Positions 1 to 8,943 of a DNA stretch of 64,000 nucleotides are shown one piece after another. This stretch comes from Acidicapsa dinghuensis (GTDB taxonomy: Bacteria > Acidobacteriota > Terriglobia > Terriglobales > Acidobacteriaceae): assembly GCF_025685685.1 (NCBI RefSeq), contig NZ_JAGSYH010000010.1, forward strand, positions 1 through 64,000, read 5' to 3'. Each line of letters opens with the position of its first letter. Position 1 is the first letter of the stretch. The position numbers and the translations under genes were made by a program. The notes below the pieces were generated by a model. The model did no database searches. It was given only the letters and a program-made list of their open reading frames with translations, and was not told the origin of the DNA.

Positions 1-1
1 G

Positions 2-121
2 GACTCACATCTGCAGCCATGGACTCACTACTACAACCACGAAAGACCTCATGGTAGCCTCAACTACAACCCGCCCATCAGCCGCTCCGAGATACCGCTC
101 GCCGATGGAACAACCTCTTGA
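2..121 (+). pseudogene. Transposase C-terminal remnant (IS481/IS3-type integrase core)
   Basis: The window opens inside a frame that reads HYYNHERPHGSLNYNPP (about positions 26-76), the hallmark end of the DDE integrase core in IS481- and IS3-type transposases, and stops at 119-121. Just downstream, in another frame, NNLLSFYNY is read from 109; this resembles the usual C-terminus of IS481-type transposases, so the remnant probably carries a frameshift. Only the last 40 or so residues are inside the window, so it could be a complete element truncated by the window edge or a decayed copy. No terminal inverted repeat was identified between 121 and 217. Confidence 0.7.
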
Positions 122-217
122 GCTTCTACAATTACCCAAGGCAAAATGTGCGGAAATTGCAACGGAGGACGAGGACACAACCTTTGTATAGAGATACGTG
201 GCACTACCTGTCTTTCT

Positions 218-944
218 CTAAATGTTCAGCAGGACTTTACACTCAGATATTGTCAACCATCCGCCGTTCAATTTTATGAGTCTATGCACATAACGATGGC
301 AATTGGCGCATAGCAGAGCGAGATCTTTTAGCTTAGTTCGCGTCATTCCGATTTCAGAGATAGGAATGACGTGATGAACTTCAAACATGGCGTCTGATAT
401 CGTGATGTCCGAAAAGAGAGCGCCTCTTCTACAGAGTTCGCATTCGAGTGTACCGAAACGCTTCTTGTAAGTTAAAAAAACGCTTCCTCAAAGAAGCGCT
501 TCGTTCGATTCTTCTGTGCATCTCAGATAGCGTACGACCCTCGAAGAATTCATCATCAGCCTCAAAGTCAAAAGGGAACGTAGCAGTTCTGACGATAGTC
601 GTAGCGCGCTTGATTTGTTTGGCGAAGGCAATAACCTGATTGGGAATTTCACGGTAAGTTTGCCAAACCTCACGATCGATGCGCGAGGTGTTTCCCAGCC
701 CATCTCCCGTATCCAGGTAATGCAGGTTTTGTAGCTTGAATGCAACGCCGTCCGGGTTCCTGAAGTTCTCTTTTCGTGCAGGGCCTTGGTGAAAAGGTAG
801 ATTGGCCAGCAACATTGAAAGTTCAATCACTTGTCGGTCAGTCTTAGGAAGTATTTTACGACCGACCTCAAAGTAGAGCGACAGCGCAAGCATGACTTCT
901 TCGCGTGTCCACTTAGGATTGCCATGTCCATTGGTTCTCGCCAT
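218..944 (-). pseudogene. HNH endonuclease split by a one-base frameshift
   Basis: The frame from 944 (ATG) encodes about 155 residues of an N-terminal domain beginning MARTNGHGNPKWTREEVMLA, which resembles the N-terminus of HNH endonucleases annotated as restriction-like (McrA-type) proteins. It then runs into a 7-base T run (minus strand; A7 at 474-480) and ends out of frame at 429. Removing one T joins it to the next frame, which carries an HNH core: ECELC near 430-416, FEVHHVIPIS near 385-356, and CANCHRYVHRLI near 310-275, ending with TAG at 218-220. The joined protein would be about 241 residues. Either the gene is inactivated or phase-variable at the homopolymer, or there is a sequencing error. 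No partner methylase is visible in the window. Confidence 0.75.
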
Positions 945-991
945 CGATCGTCAAACTCCTTGAGATAGGACGGGTAGCCTGAAGGCCCATC

Positions 992-3478
992 TTATATCTC
1001 CAATAATGAAACTTCCTTCACTTCACCCTTCACCGCACGTGTGATGCGCATGGTCTTTAACTCGCACGGCTTTAACGCAAACGAATGATCCAACCCAAAC
1101 GCCTGGCTCTTCAACATCGCCGTCGTAGCATTCCCGCTCCGCTCCTGCACACGCACAATGATGTCCTGTGTATTACCCTCCGCCTGCTTCAATGCCAGCA
1201 TCCATACATTCGCCGGGCTCACTTCCACCAGTGATCGCTCCCAGGGTTCCGTTCCAGTATGTCCTGAATCCATCACGTACTCAGCCGGTGTCTGCAACTC
1301 TTCCGCGCGACGATCAAGATGCATCGCTGCTGACAATCCACGCGCGCCCATCAGCCAGAATCGCCGCTCCTGCCGTCCTTGATCCTGCCAGGCGTTGTTG
1401 TCATCATGCGGCACCTGCCCCGGATTATGTCGCGCAAACGGAGCCGAGCGAATCAACACCGTGCGAAACAATCCATTCAGGCAGTCATAGCTGTACGTCG
1501 AGTTGTTCAGCAAGGCTACGGTGTAGTCGCTGCCATTCACCTTGCCCGTCACAGCGCCCCAGTCCTGGTAAGGTTCTTCCTGTCCATTCGTGCTGCGCTC
1601 CAGCACCTCACCCGGAACCTTCGCAAAGAACTTCGTATCCGTGAGCGCTGTCGGAATCTCCAGCTTCAACATCTGCTCATGTTCATGCCAGTCAATCACA
1701 AAGCGAAGCTCCACAAAATCGAGTCCCGCAAACTGCGCAATATCGAGAATGATCTCCGAGTTTTGCCACTTCGCATGATGGCGCGTCACCCGCGTCACGG
1801 GTCCATTTTCGACAACCGCGGCAGACGTCAGCATCGGCCTGCCCATCTCTTGTCGAAACTCATCAATGCCATGGGCCCAGGTATCGCTCGTATCCGAAAT
1901 AACCACCAGCCCAATCGAACTCGCCAGCAACTCCGCTCCATCTTCTGCCTTGAGGGACGATATGCCAAAGCCACTGTTGGATACCTTAACGAATTCGCGA
2001 AAAGGCTCCGCATTCGGCGCATCTCCGTGAGCAAGCTCAAGCACCTTGTATCCGCACGGCGGCAAATCCACCCACGCTGAGAGCCGTGGAAAGAACGTCG
2101 TCATGCTCGCAGATGGCCTCCATTGAATCGGTATCCGCGTTCCATCCTGTGTCTTCAAGTGCGTGATCTCTGCAGTACCCGATGGGTTGCGCTCAGCGTA
2201 ATACTCAACCAGCGCCTTGCGAGCCCAAGGCAAAGGATTGAAGAGAAACACCGCGCTCTCCTGCACACTGCTCAGATCGACGTGCTTCGCCATCGTCTCA
2301 AGCGCCTCCACCTTTGAAGTGGTAGCCACTTCACACGCATAACCCACACTGTCGCGCACGTCCTGATAGTCGCTGTACAGAGATGTTCCAGCCATCATGT
2401 CATGAAACTGGCAGAACAATACCTTCCACCACGACTCGGCGTATTCATTGGCTGGATAAGCATGCTTTGCCGTCAGCGAAGCTGCAAGCGATATCGTTTC
2501 TGCCTGCACCAGCGAGCGCTCCGCACGACGATTAAGAAACTTACCCTCACCATTTGCCGAATAGCACCCGCGCGAGTGATGTTGCAATTCCGTGTGTATC
2601 GTCGGCAGATTAGCAAACGCCGCTGATTGCTCCACTGCGCGAAAGAAATCGCGCAGCGTGCTGAATCGCAACTCAGGCAGAGCAGAATCATGCTGCATCG
2701 CCAGCACCTGTTGTATCTGCGCCTTCGTCACTGCGCCGCCATGATCGCCCACGCCAAGAAAGAAAGCAGCATGATCGAAGCCGGGTGCAAACGCATTGTT
2801 CGCAGCCGCTCGAATCAGGTCCGCATCTCCGTCGTAGTTGCGCCAGATGCGCAGCGTCAGCACACGCGAACCGTCCGCTGCCTCCCACCAGAAAAGCAGT
2901 GGCAGTTTCATCTCATGCTCCTGCGGCCGCATGAAGACGTAATACTTGTAGCCTGCATGATGCAGCACAGTCGGCAATCCCGCCGCGTGTCCAAACGAAT
3001 CCGGATTGAAACCGATGTTCACATCCACACCAAGCGCCTCGCTGCAATACGGCTTGCCATAGAGCGCATGGCGCACAAAGCTTTCAGTAGCCGGTATGTT
3101 GCAGTCCGGCTCGACAGGCCATCCACCAACCACCTCCCATCGGCCCTCACGAATCCTCTGCTGAATCTCGGCAAACATGCCAGGGTCGGCGCGCTGCACC
3201 CAGCGATAATGCGCCGATGACGAATGCGAGTAGCAGAAGCCCGGCGTTTCTTGCATGCGGTTTAGCGCACTGCGAAACGTCGTCAACACCGTATCTGATC
3301 CATCACGCCACGGCCAGAGCCAAGCTGCGTCGATATGCGAATAGCCGATGATGTGCATCACCTTCGACTTCGGTCCAGCCTGTGCAGCAATCTCGCCCAG
3401 CAAAGGCTGCGCAGCCGCTGCTCCAACAGCAGTAGCCGAGCGCAACAAAAAATCTCTTCGTGATACCGTCATAGTCAT
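992..3478 (-). CDS. Tat-exported glycoside hydrolase family 38 (alpha-mannosidase-like)
   Basis: The 828-residue protein matches GH38 alpha-mannosidases, retaining enzymes that remove alpha-mannose from glycans using a zinc ion and an aspartate nucleophile. The N-terminus has a twin-arginine signal (SRRDFLL, residues 6-12). The catalytic domain follows: HIIGYSHIDAAWLWPW supplies the zinc ligands His48 and Asp50, and GFNPDSFGHA contains the expected nucleophile Asp160. The C-terminal half fits the beta-sandwich domains of the family. I chose the ATG at 3478 because it overlaps the stop of the upstream ROK gene (ATGA), indicating translational coupling; a longer open frame extends to 3589 but lies inside that gene. 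Likely periplasmic, acting on mannose-containing polysaccharide. The exact substrate is not readable from sequence. Confidence 0.9.
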   Translation of the reverse strand: MTMTVSRRDFLLRSATAVGAAAAQPLLGEIAAQAGPKSKVMHIIGYSHIDAAWLWPWRDGSDTVLTTFRSALNRMQETPGFCYSHSSSAHYRWVQRADPGMFAEIQQRIREGRWEVVGGWPVEPDCNIPATESFVRHALYGKPYCSEALGVDVNIGFNPDSFGHAAGLPTVLHHAGYKYYVFMRPQEHEMKLPLLFWWEAADGSRVLTLRIWRNYDGDADLIRAAANNAFAPGFDHAAFFLGVGDHGGAVTKAQIQQVLAMQHDSALPELRFSTLRDFFRAVEQSAAFANLPTIHTELQHHSRGCYSANGEGKFLNRRAERSLVQAETISLAASLTAKHAYPANEYAESWWKVLFCQFHDMMAGTSLYSDYQDVRDSVGYACEVATTSKVEALETMAKHVDLSSVQESAVFLFNPLPWARKALVEYYAERNPSGTAEITHLKTQDGTRIPIQWRPSASMTTFFPRLSAWVDLPPCGYKVLELAHGDAPNAEPFREFVKVSNSGFGISSLKAEDGAELLASSIGLVVISDTSDTWAHGIDEFRQEMGRPMLTSAAVVENGPVTRVTRHHAKWQNSEIILDIAQFAGLDFVELRFVIDWHEHEQMLKLEIPTALTDTKFFAKVPGEVLERSTNGQEEPYQDWGAVTGKVNGSDYTVALLNNSTYSYDCLNGLFRTVLIRSAPFARHNPGQVPHDDNNAWQDQGRQERRFWLMGARGLSAAMHLDRRAEELQTPAEYVMDSGHTGTEPWERSLVEVSPANVWMLALKQAEGNTQDIIVRVQERSGNATTAMLKSQAFGLDHSFALKPCELKTMRITRAVKGEVKEVSLLEI

Positions 3479-4467
3479 AACTCCGAAAACGCGTGAATTG
3501 ATTCGCGAAACATGGGACTGGTCACTGCAGCCATCAACGAAGCAACATCGCCGATGTGACTGCCAAGCGCACATGGCAGCAGCTCGCATGCAGAAGCGGC
3601 CTGTGGCAATGCCTCCTGCGCAATGACCTTGCGCGCAGGTCCAAGAATGCGTTCGCCAAGCACGACGCCTAGCGAACCGAAGACGATGATCTGAGGATTG
3701 AACGCGTCAATGAGTAGCGACAGGCCGCGGCCCATGTAATGGCCAGCCGCGGCTGCCACCTGCATGGCATCCGCATCGTTGGCAAGCATTGCCTCGACGA
3801 GATCGCGAATAGGAGTGGATTGCTGCCATCGCGAAGGAAACATTTGAGCCGCTATTTCGATCAGTCCTTGACCAGACGCAAACGATTCCCATGACCCTCG
3901 CTTGCCGAAGCCGATCGGGCCATTCTCGGCGAGACGCCAGTGACCGATTTCGCCAGCGGTATCGGTGGCTCCACGCAAAATGCGCCCATTCACAATCAGC
4001 CCCGCGCCAATCCCCGTCCCAAACGTAAGGAAGATCAAATGCTCAAGATTGTTTCGCGACTTTCCAACCCCGAAATGAAATTCCGCTAGTGCGCCGGCGT
4101 TGCCGTCATGTTCCACGTAGACCGGCAGGCCGGGCAAAGCCTGTTCCAGGTGTTGCTTGAGCGGTGTGTTGAACCAACCGGGCAGGTGCGGCGGATCGAT
4201 TAGGAAACCCTCCTCGATCCGCAGCGGTCCACCAATAGATACGCTGATTGCAGCGATGTTGCGGCCATGCGCCTGAGCTTGGGCTATGACTTTGTTGGCA
4301 TGATCGACGAATGCCGGGAAGGTTTCGGCGAAGGGTTTAGTGGCCTCGGTGGGGAACTCGATGCGCTGGAGGATTTCGGCGTTGTGGGTGCCTTCGACGA
4401 TGGCGGTTTTAGTGCCGCCGATGTCGAGGCCGAGGATAGTAGAGGTGTTGAGTGGGAGCTTTGCCAT
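3475..4467 (-). CDS. ROK-family sugar kinase
   Basis: The N-terminal motif LGLDIGGTKTA and the central TFGTGIGAGLIV and GEIGHWRL segments define the ROK (repressor, ORF, kinase) family. No N-terminal helix-turn-helix is present, so it is a kinase rather than a repressor. ROK kinases phosphorylate free hexoses such as glucose, mannose or N-acetyl sugars. The cysteine-rich zinc motif (CxCGxxGCxE) that normally follows GEIGH is not conserved: this protein reads GFGKRGSWES, with no cysteines. The gene precedes and overlaps the GH38 gene by four bases, so the kinase plausibly handles the sugar released by the mannosidase. Start taken at MAKLPL (4467); an upstream in-frame ATG at 4488 is possible. 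Confidence 0.87.
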   Translation of the reverse strand: MAKLPLNTSTILGLDIGGTKTAIVEGTHNAEILQRIEFPTEATKPFAETFPAFVDHANKVIAQAQAHGRNIAAISVSIGGPLRIEEGFLIDPPHLPGWFNTPLKQHLEQALPGLPVYVEHDGNAGALAEFHFGVGKSRNNLEHLIFLTFGTGIGAGLIVNGRILRGATDTAGEIGHWRLAENGPIGFGKRGSWESFASGQGLIEIAAQMFPSRWQQSTPIRDLVEAMLANDADAMQVAAAAGHYMGRGLSLLIDAFNPQIIVFGSLGVVLGERILGPARKVIAQEALPQAASACELLPCALGSHIGDVASLMAAVTSPMFRESIHAFSEL

Positions 4468-4508
4468 GCGTAAGAGCTTCGCCGACAAGTGTAGCTGGGC
4501 AGACTTGA

Positions 4509-4532
4509 AAATTGCTCCACGTGGAGCAATTT
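4509..4532. promoter_or_regulatory. parS-like perfect palindrome, copy 1
   Basis: A perfect 24-base palindrome lies in the divergent intergenic region between the ROK gene and the synthase-like gene. Its core TGCTCCACGTGGAGCA (4513-4528) matches 14 of 16 positions of the ParB-binding form TGTTCCACGTGGAACA. A weaker version, TATTCCACGTAGCGCA, follows at 4548-4563. It could be a chromosomal parS site or an E-box-like operator of an unknown regulator. There is no T tract after it, so it is not a good intrinsic terminator. Confidence 0.55.
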
Positions 4533-4563
4533 GCGTTGGGAGGGGAGTATTCCACGTAGCGCA

Positions 4564-4938
4564 ATTCCTATCCAGGTTTCGCGATGTTCAAGCGGATTTG
4601 TTGGAAGTGGGAGCGTTGTACTTGCGATTGTGAGGAATTTGGGTCGTTTGTGTGTAGAGCCTGATGGTTGCCAGCTGCTTTCGCAGACGGCAATAGGATA
4701 TGTACGCGATTAACCAACTACTTTGATGGATGGCTGAGGAGTGGTGGATACCAGGCTGAAACCGCGGAGCTTTTGTTTCGAGCGTGGGTATCGAAAGAGT
4801 GCTTTGGCGTTGCGTAGAGTCTCAGGGGAGCCTCGTGGATCTTCATCTGAGTTACCAATTCGAGTTATTGAGTACTCCAATTGTTTTCGTCAATAGTAAA
4901 GTAAATACACGATTTCCATCGAATCTGTGAGGGACGGA
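4564..4938. other. Intergenic region without a convincing gene
   Basis: Only short frames without ribosome sites or recognisable motifs occur here. The stretch lies between divergent genes and must contain the promoter of the synthase-like gene. The last part (4850-4925) is AT-richer, as expected for a promoter, but I could not assign clear -35/-10 boxes. Confidence 0.5.
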
Positions 4939-7209
4939 ATGTCTGTTTTGGTAAAGCAGAGGGAGCTGAATGTCCGCGATCCCGAAGTATCCAGTGCACA
5001 CGTGCGCTGGTATTTCGTTTTTTTTGTGATTTCCGGATTCTGTGGACTGGTTTATGAAGTGGTCTGGACGCGACTGGCCATGGCCAGCTTTGGGGTGAAC
5101 ACAGCTCTCGTTTCCATCGTGATTGCAATGTTCATGGCCGGTCTGGGTTTGGGATCGTGGGGCGCTGGACTATTTACGCGCCGGCTTCTAGTTACCAACG
5201 GGCGGCTGGCACTCCGAATTTACTCTATGACCGAATTGCTTATCGGTGTGTCGTGCCTGGCGGTCCCCATCGAGTTGACATTTGGGCGTGAGCTATTGCA
5301 AAAGATTGGAAGTTTTGCAGGGTGGCAAAGCTCTCGTTACTTCCTCGTAGTGGGCGTTTGGCTGGCCATTACTTTGATCCCTTGGTGCGCTTTTATGGGG
5401 TCAACTTTTCCGATGCTGATGGCTGTTATCCGTCAGGTTGCAAGACCTGCCTCCGAACGTTCGTTCAGCTACCTGTATGTCGCCAATGTTCTTGGCGCAC
5501 TTATTGGCACCCTCGTTTCAGCTTTCGTAGCAATAGAACTACTTGGCTTCAAAGGGACGCTCTATGTTGCAGGTTGTCTCAACGCGGTTGTCGCGTTGCT
5601 TGCCTTTGGCTTGAGTTGCACTATCAGCTCATCTTGTTTCATCGATCAGCCAGCAGCAAGAGAAGAGGGGAAGCTCAAGCTCTATGGTCTGCCCCCGAAG
5701 ATGGCTCTCCTTCTGTTGTTCACGACCGGTCTCGTGAGCATGGGCATGGAGGTCGTTTGGATACGGGAGTTTACTCCCTATCTTGGGAACGTCGTTTATA
5801 CCTTTGCCGAGATCCTCGCAGTTTATTTGCTGGCAAATGTCGTGGGGTCGCAAGACTATCGCCGCTGGATTAAGACGCATAAACCAGAAGAGAGCACTTC
5901 CGCGTGGAGTCTGCTCGTGCTATTTTCTGCGATTCCTGTAATTGCCGCGGATCCCCGCGTGTCGTTAGGCCCCTTCCAACTTTCGGGGGTGAGACTGGCG
6001 TCCATTGGGATGTTCTGCTGTATGACAGGTTTCCTTACGCCATTGCTGGTGGACTCCTGGTCATCCGGGCGGTCCGATAAAGCTGGAACTGCTTACGCAG
6101 TGAACATTGCGGGCTGTATCTTCGGACCGCTCGTAGCAGGGTTTCTGCTCTTACCTTTGCTTGGAGAACGGTGGGCGCTCCTGGTTCTGTCTCTCCCGTT
6201 GGTTGCGATCGCGGCCTGGACCGCTTTCCAAAAGCCGCACGAGTCTGCCGCAACGAAGCCCGGGCTCGGGGCGAAGTATAGGTTTGCGCTTGCCATCATT
6301 GCCACGATGTTGATTTTTGCAGTGGGCCGAGACGTCGAAACGAAGTATGCCCAACGAGAAATAAGACGTGATTACACCGCGAGTGTTGTTGCGACGGGAA
6401 CGGGGTTTCATCGACAACTCTTAGTCAACGGGTATGGAATGACAGTCCTCACTCCAATCACGAAGTATATCGCCCATTTACCGCTCGCCTTCATGGCCAG
6501 GCGCCCTCAGAATGGATTGGTAATCTGCTTTGGAATGGGAACCAGTTTTCGCTCCATGCTTACATGGGGAATTCCTACCACAGTAGTGGAATTGGTTCCG
6601 AGCGTCCCCAAACTGTTTGGCTATTACCATGCTGATGCGCAGAAAGTGGTTAGCTCTCCTTTGGCCCACATCGTTATTGATGACGGACGCCGCTTCCTGG
6701 ACGGCTCAGCGCAGAGCTACGATGTCATAGTCGTAGATCCTCCACCCCCACCGCAAGCCGCGGGGTCCAGCTTGCTTTACTCACGCGAGTTCTATGAAGT
6801 GGTGAAGAAACACCTGAGGAAGGACGGAATTTTTCAAACCTGGTACCCGGCAGCAGATGGCGATACGGCTACCACAGTTGCAATTACCAAGGCGCTTGTG
6901 GAGTCGTTTCCGTACGTTCGAGCTTTTTATTCCTTTGATCATGCGGGGATTCATTATCTTGCGAGCATGACGCCGATCCCCGCAACTTCAAGTTCGGAAC
7001 TCGCGGCGCGCATGCCGCCCGAAGCGGTCGCGGATTTGGTGGAGTGGGGCCCGAAGCCAACTGCTCAACAACAGTTCGAACTGGTCCTTTCCTCCGAGCA
7101 AAATGTGGGGCAGTTGATTGCCGAGAATCCTCGAGTGCCGGCATTGTGTGATGACAAGCCCATCAACGAGTATGACCTGCTACGAGATCGATTTCATCTC
7201 CTTCGATGA
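4939..7209 (+). CDS. Membrane-fused spermidine-synthase-like protein
   Basis: This is an integral membrane protein of about 756 residues whose N-terminal two thirds form many hydrophobic helices (from FVFFVISGFCGLVYEVVWTR onward). The C-terminal third is a Rossmann-type methyltransferase-like domain related to spermidine synthase, recognisable by ICFGMGTSFRS, VVELVPSV, HIVIDDGRRFL and DVIVVDPPPPP. This architecture is annotated in many bacteria as fused MFS/spermidine synthase; its true substrate is generally unknown. The usual glycine-rich GGGDG motif of polyamine synthases is replaced by GMGTS, so propylamine transfer is uncertain. The ATG at 4939 was chosen because GAGGG lies 5 bases upstream; an in-frame GTG at 4927 is weaker. 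Confidence 0.8.
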   Translation: MSVLVKQRELNVRDPEVSSAHVRWYFVFFVISGFCGLVYEVVWTRLAMASFGVNTALVSIVIAMFMAGLGLGSWGAGLFTRRLLVTNGRLALRIYSMTELLIGVSCLAVPIELTFGRELLQKIGSFAGWQSSRYFLVVGVWLAITLIPWCAFMGSTFPMLMAVIRQVARPASERSFSYLYVANVLGALIGTLVSAFVAIELLGFKGTLYVAGCLNAVVALLAFGLSCTISSSCFIDQPAAREEGKLKLYGLPPKMALLLLFTTGLVSMGMEVVWIREFTPYLGNVVYTFAEILAVYLLANVVGSQDYRRWIKTHKPEESTSAWSLLVLFSAIPVIAADPRVSLGPFQLSGVRLASIGMFCCMTGFLTPLLVDSWSSGRSDKAGTAYAVNIAGCIFGPLVAGFLLLPLLGERWALLVLSLPLVAIAAWTAFQKPHESAATKPGLGAKYRFALAIIATMLIFAVGRDVETKYAQREIRRDYTASVVATGTGFHRQLLVNGYGMTVLTPITKYIAHLPLAFMARRPQNGLVICFGMGTSFRSMLTWGIPTTVVELVPSVPKLFGYYHADAQKVVSSPLAHIVIDDGRRFLDGSAQSYDVIVVDPPPPPQAAGSSLLYSREFYEVVKKHLRKDGIFQTWYPAADGDTATTVAITKALVESFPYVRAFYSFDHAGIHYLASMTPIPATSSSELAARMPPEAVADLVEWGPKPTAQQQFELVLSSEQNVGQLIAENPRVPALCDDKPINEYDLLRDRFHLLR

Positions 7210-7243
7210 AGGGAAGCACTGACTGCAATTGTGCTGGAGAGCG

Positions 7244-8236
7244 ATGCTCATGACGATTTCTCGATTTGTGGCGCGGCGATTTTATGAGCCTGAGATTGAG
7301 GCTCTGCGGTATTTGCCAGAGGGACCGCGGGTGTTGCGGAATGCTCCGTTTGCAGAGCCGACTGTGGCGTGGGTGGCGATTCAGCATGGAGCCGATGCGA
7401 GGGAGGGAAGCATCAATCTGCTGGATTTGAAAACGCAGCGCAACCGGAGCTTTGTGTTGCCGGGCAGGCCGGGGTTCTTTGTGGAGACGATTGAGCCGGG
7501 GTTATTGCTGGTGGGCATGGAGCGGCGGCTGGTGTATTTCGATCTGGTTAACGGACGGGTAGACGAGACGGGAATTGTGGTGACGAATGATGAGAGGGTG
7601 ATCATCAACGATGGGTTAGCAGTCGACGGTGGGGTGGTGTTCGGGACTAAGCATCTGGGGTTCTGCGAGCCGGTGGCGGCGTTGTATTTCTACGACGCTG
7701 CTACGCGGACGGTGCGGACGCTGTTGGAAGAGCAGGTGTGCTCGAATGGCAAGCACCTTTGTCGCGATGCGGAGGGGTTGTTGCTGGTGGATATCGATTC
7801 ACAGCCGAAGACTATTAGCACGTACCGGATAGATGCGAGGATGGAGCGGGTGGTATCGCGGTCGGTGGTGGAGTCGAGTGGATTTGCAACGGGGTTTCCG
7901 GATGGAATGCGGGCTGCGCCGAATAACACAGGGCGGATGGAGGATGAGAGCGTGGTGGTGGCTTTCTACAATCCGGAGCTGGTGCCGGATGGGATTGTGC
8001 AGCAGATTCGCGTGAGGGATGGAGCGGTGTTGTGCGAGTGGGTGGTGCCGGGTGCGCCTCGGGTGACCTGTCCGGAGTTTGTAGAGATGGATGGTGAGGT
8101 GAAGCTGTTGTTGACTACGGCGGTGGAGGGGATGGCTTCGGAAGGGCGTTCGGTGGCGCCGGGGTCGGGGGCGATGTATCTGGCGGATACGGGGTTTGAG
8201 CGGATGCCGGATTCAGTGCCGTTGGTGGCGGTGTGA
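7244..8236 (+). CDS. SMP-30/gluconolactonase-like beta-propeller protein
   Basis: A soluble protein of about 330 residues with the repeating pattern of a six-bladed propeller of the SMP-30/gluconolactonase/LRE type. Recognisable segments include NDGLAVDGGVVFGTKH, CSNGKHLCRDAEGLLLVDID and GFPDGMRAAPNN, which place the expected metal-binding Asn/Asp residues in the centre of the propeller. Family members hydrolyse sugar lactones or bind calcium. No signal peptide is seen. It starts 34 bases after the synthase-like gene and is probably co-transcribed. The ATG at 7244 has GGAG seven bases upstream; a second ATG at 7250 is also possible. Confidence 0.7.
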   Translation: MLMTISRFVARRFYEPEIEALRYLPEGPRVLRNAPFAEPTVAWVAIQHGADAREGSINLLDLKTQRNRSFVLPGRPGFFVETIEPGLLLVGMERRLVYFDLVNGRVDETGIVVTNDERVIINDGLAVDGGVVFGTKHLGFCEPVAALYFYDAATRTVRTLLEEQVCSNGKHLCRDAEGLLLVDIDSQPKTISTYRIDARMERVVSRSVVESSGFATGFPDGMRAAPNNTGRMEDESVVVAFYNPELVPDGIVQQIRVRDGAVLCEWVVPGAPRVTCPEFVEMDGEVKLLLTTAVEGMASEGRSVAPGSGAMYLADTGFERMPDSVPLVAV

Positions 8237-8254
8237 CGAGCGAGGCTGGTTCTA

Positions 8255-8276
8255 AATTGCTCCACGTGGAGCAATT
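8255..8276. promoter_or_regulatory. parS-like perfect palindrome, copy 2
   Basis: A 22-base perfect palindrome sits 18 bases after the SMP-30-like stop. Its core TGCTCCACGTGGAGCA (8258-8273) is identical to the copy at 4513-4528. The two copies flank the synthase-like/SMP-30-like gene pair. Confidence 0.55.
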
Positions 8277-8304
8277 CTGTAGGAGTTCATGCAGAAACCA
8301 GAAT

Positions 8305-8320
8305 TGCTCCTCGTGGAACA
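8305..8320. promoter_or_regulatory. Degenerate parS-like site, copy 3
   Basis: TGCTCCTCGTGGAACA lies 32 bases after copy 2 and matches 14 of 16 positions of TGTTCCACGTGGAACA; its right half-site is perfect. A further weak site, TGTTCCACACGGGAAA, occurs at 8468-8483. Confidence 0.45.
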
Positions 8321-8943
8321 TTTTGTGTCGGGGCTATGAGGAGCGAAGAGCCGTGTCAAGCGAGATTTCTTGCAACTGAGTGACTTCGTTCGTGATGCAG
8401 TTGCGTGGAATTATGGGGTTTTGTGCATCGGCAGATGTGCTGTCACGGATTTATATCTGTTGTGGTATGTTCCACACGGGAAAGCGATGGAGAAGGGAAC
8501 GGGACGAAGATGTTGCGTGGTTCGTGCTGCGCACGAATTTGATCCCAGGTCTCAAAAGCGAGACCTGGGGCACCCTCGGTGGTGGGATTTCAGATCTGGG
8601 TCACCCGCCAAAGGGAATAACCCATCTCTCCCATCCATTGCCTTGGATGGTGGGTTGGATTGAGGGGTTTTGAAGAACACTGTCCCAGGCACTCTCAGTA
8701 GTTGTTATGGGATCATCTGCAAAAACGCCATGAATTTCTCGAAGCGGGTCGTCAACACCATGCCTTAATACGTGTTGCGGGGTGGTTTCTCCATCCCATC
8801 TTGGTCTTGACCAATCTAATTTCTTGCATCGACAGTTGGCATTGTGAACTAAGAAGCCGGTCTCACCGACGAAGTAATCATGATCCTTGGCGAGAGACTA
8901 CGATCTGCGCGATCAACTTGGATTGCAGTCAACGCATGAGGTT
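8321..8943. other. Intergenic region with one REP unit, no convincing gene
   Basis: Open frames here run through the repeat at 8544-8611 and lack ribosome sites, so I regard them as spurious. A 19-codon frame at 8880-8939 begins MILGERLRSAR, similar to the start of XRE-type helix-turn-helix proteins, but stops too early to call. Confidence 0.5.
8544..8609 (+). repeat. REP-like hairpin unit, copy A
   Basis: A perfect 10-bp stem, CCCAGGTCTC / GAGACCTGGG (8544-8553 and 8560-8569) with a 6-base loop, is followed by GGCACCCTCGGTGG and a second conserved block, AGATCTGGGTCACCCGCC (8592-8609). The same composite unit recurs at 9665-9734 (inverted) and 10247-10312, and its hairpin part at 12784-12815. 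It is the cognate repeat of the RAYT transposase at 9682-10233. Confidence 0.85.

Noticed and set aside
4509..4532. Palindrome as an intrinsic terminator of a neighbouring gene
   Set aside because: It lies between divergent genes, has no loop or T tract, and its identical core recurs at 8258.
8370..8673. Two overlapping plus-strand frames of 97 codons
   Set aside because: They translate the REP unit (SETWGT and similar) and have no ribosome site.
8880..8939. Start of an XRE-like helix-turn-helix protein (MILGERLRSAR)
   Set aside because: Stops after 19 codons; too short to support a truncated gene.
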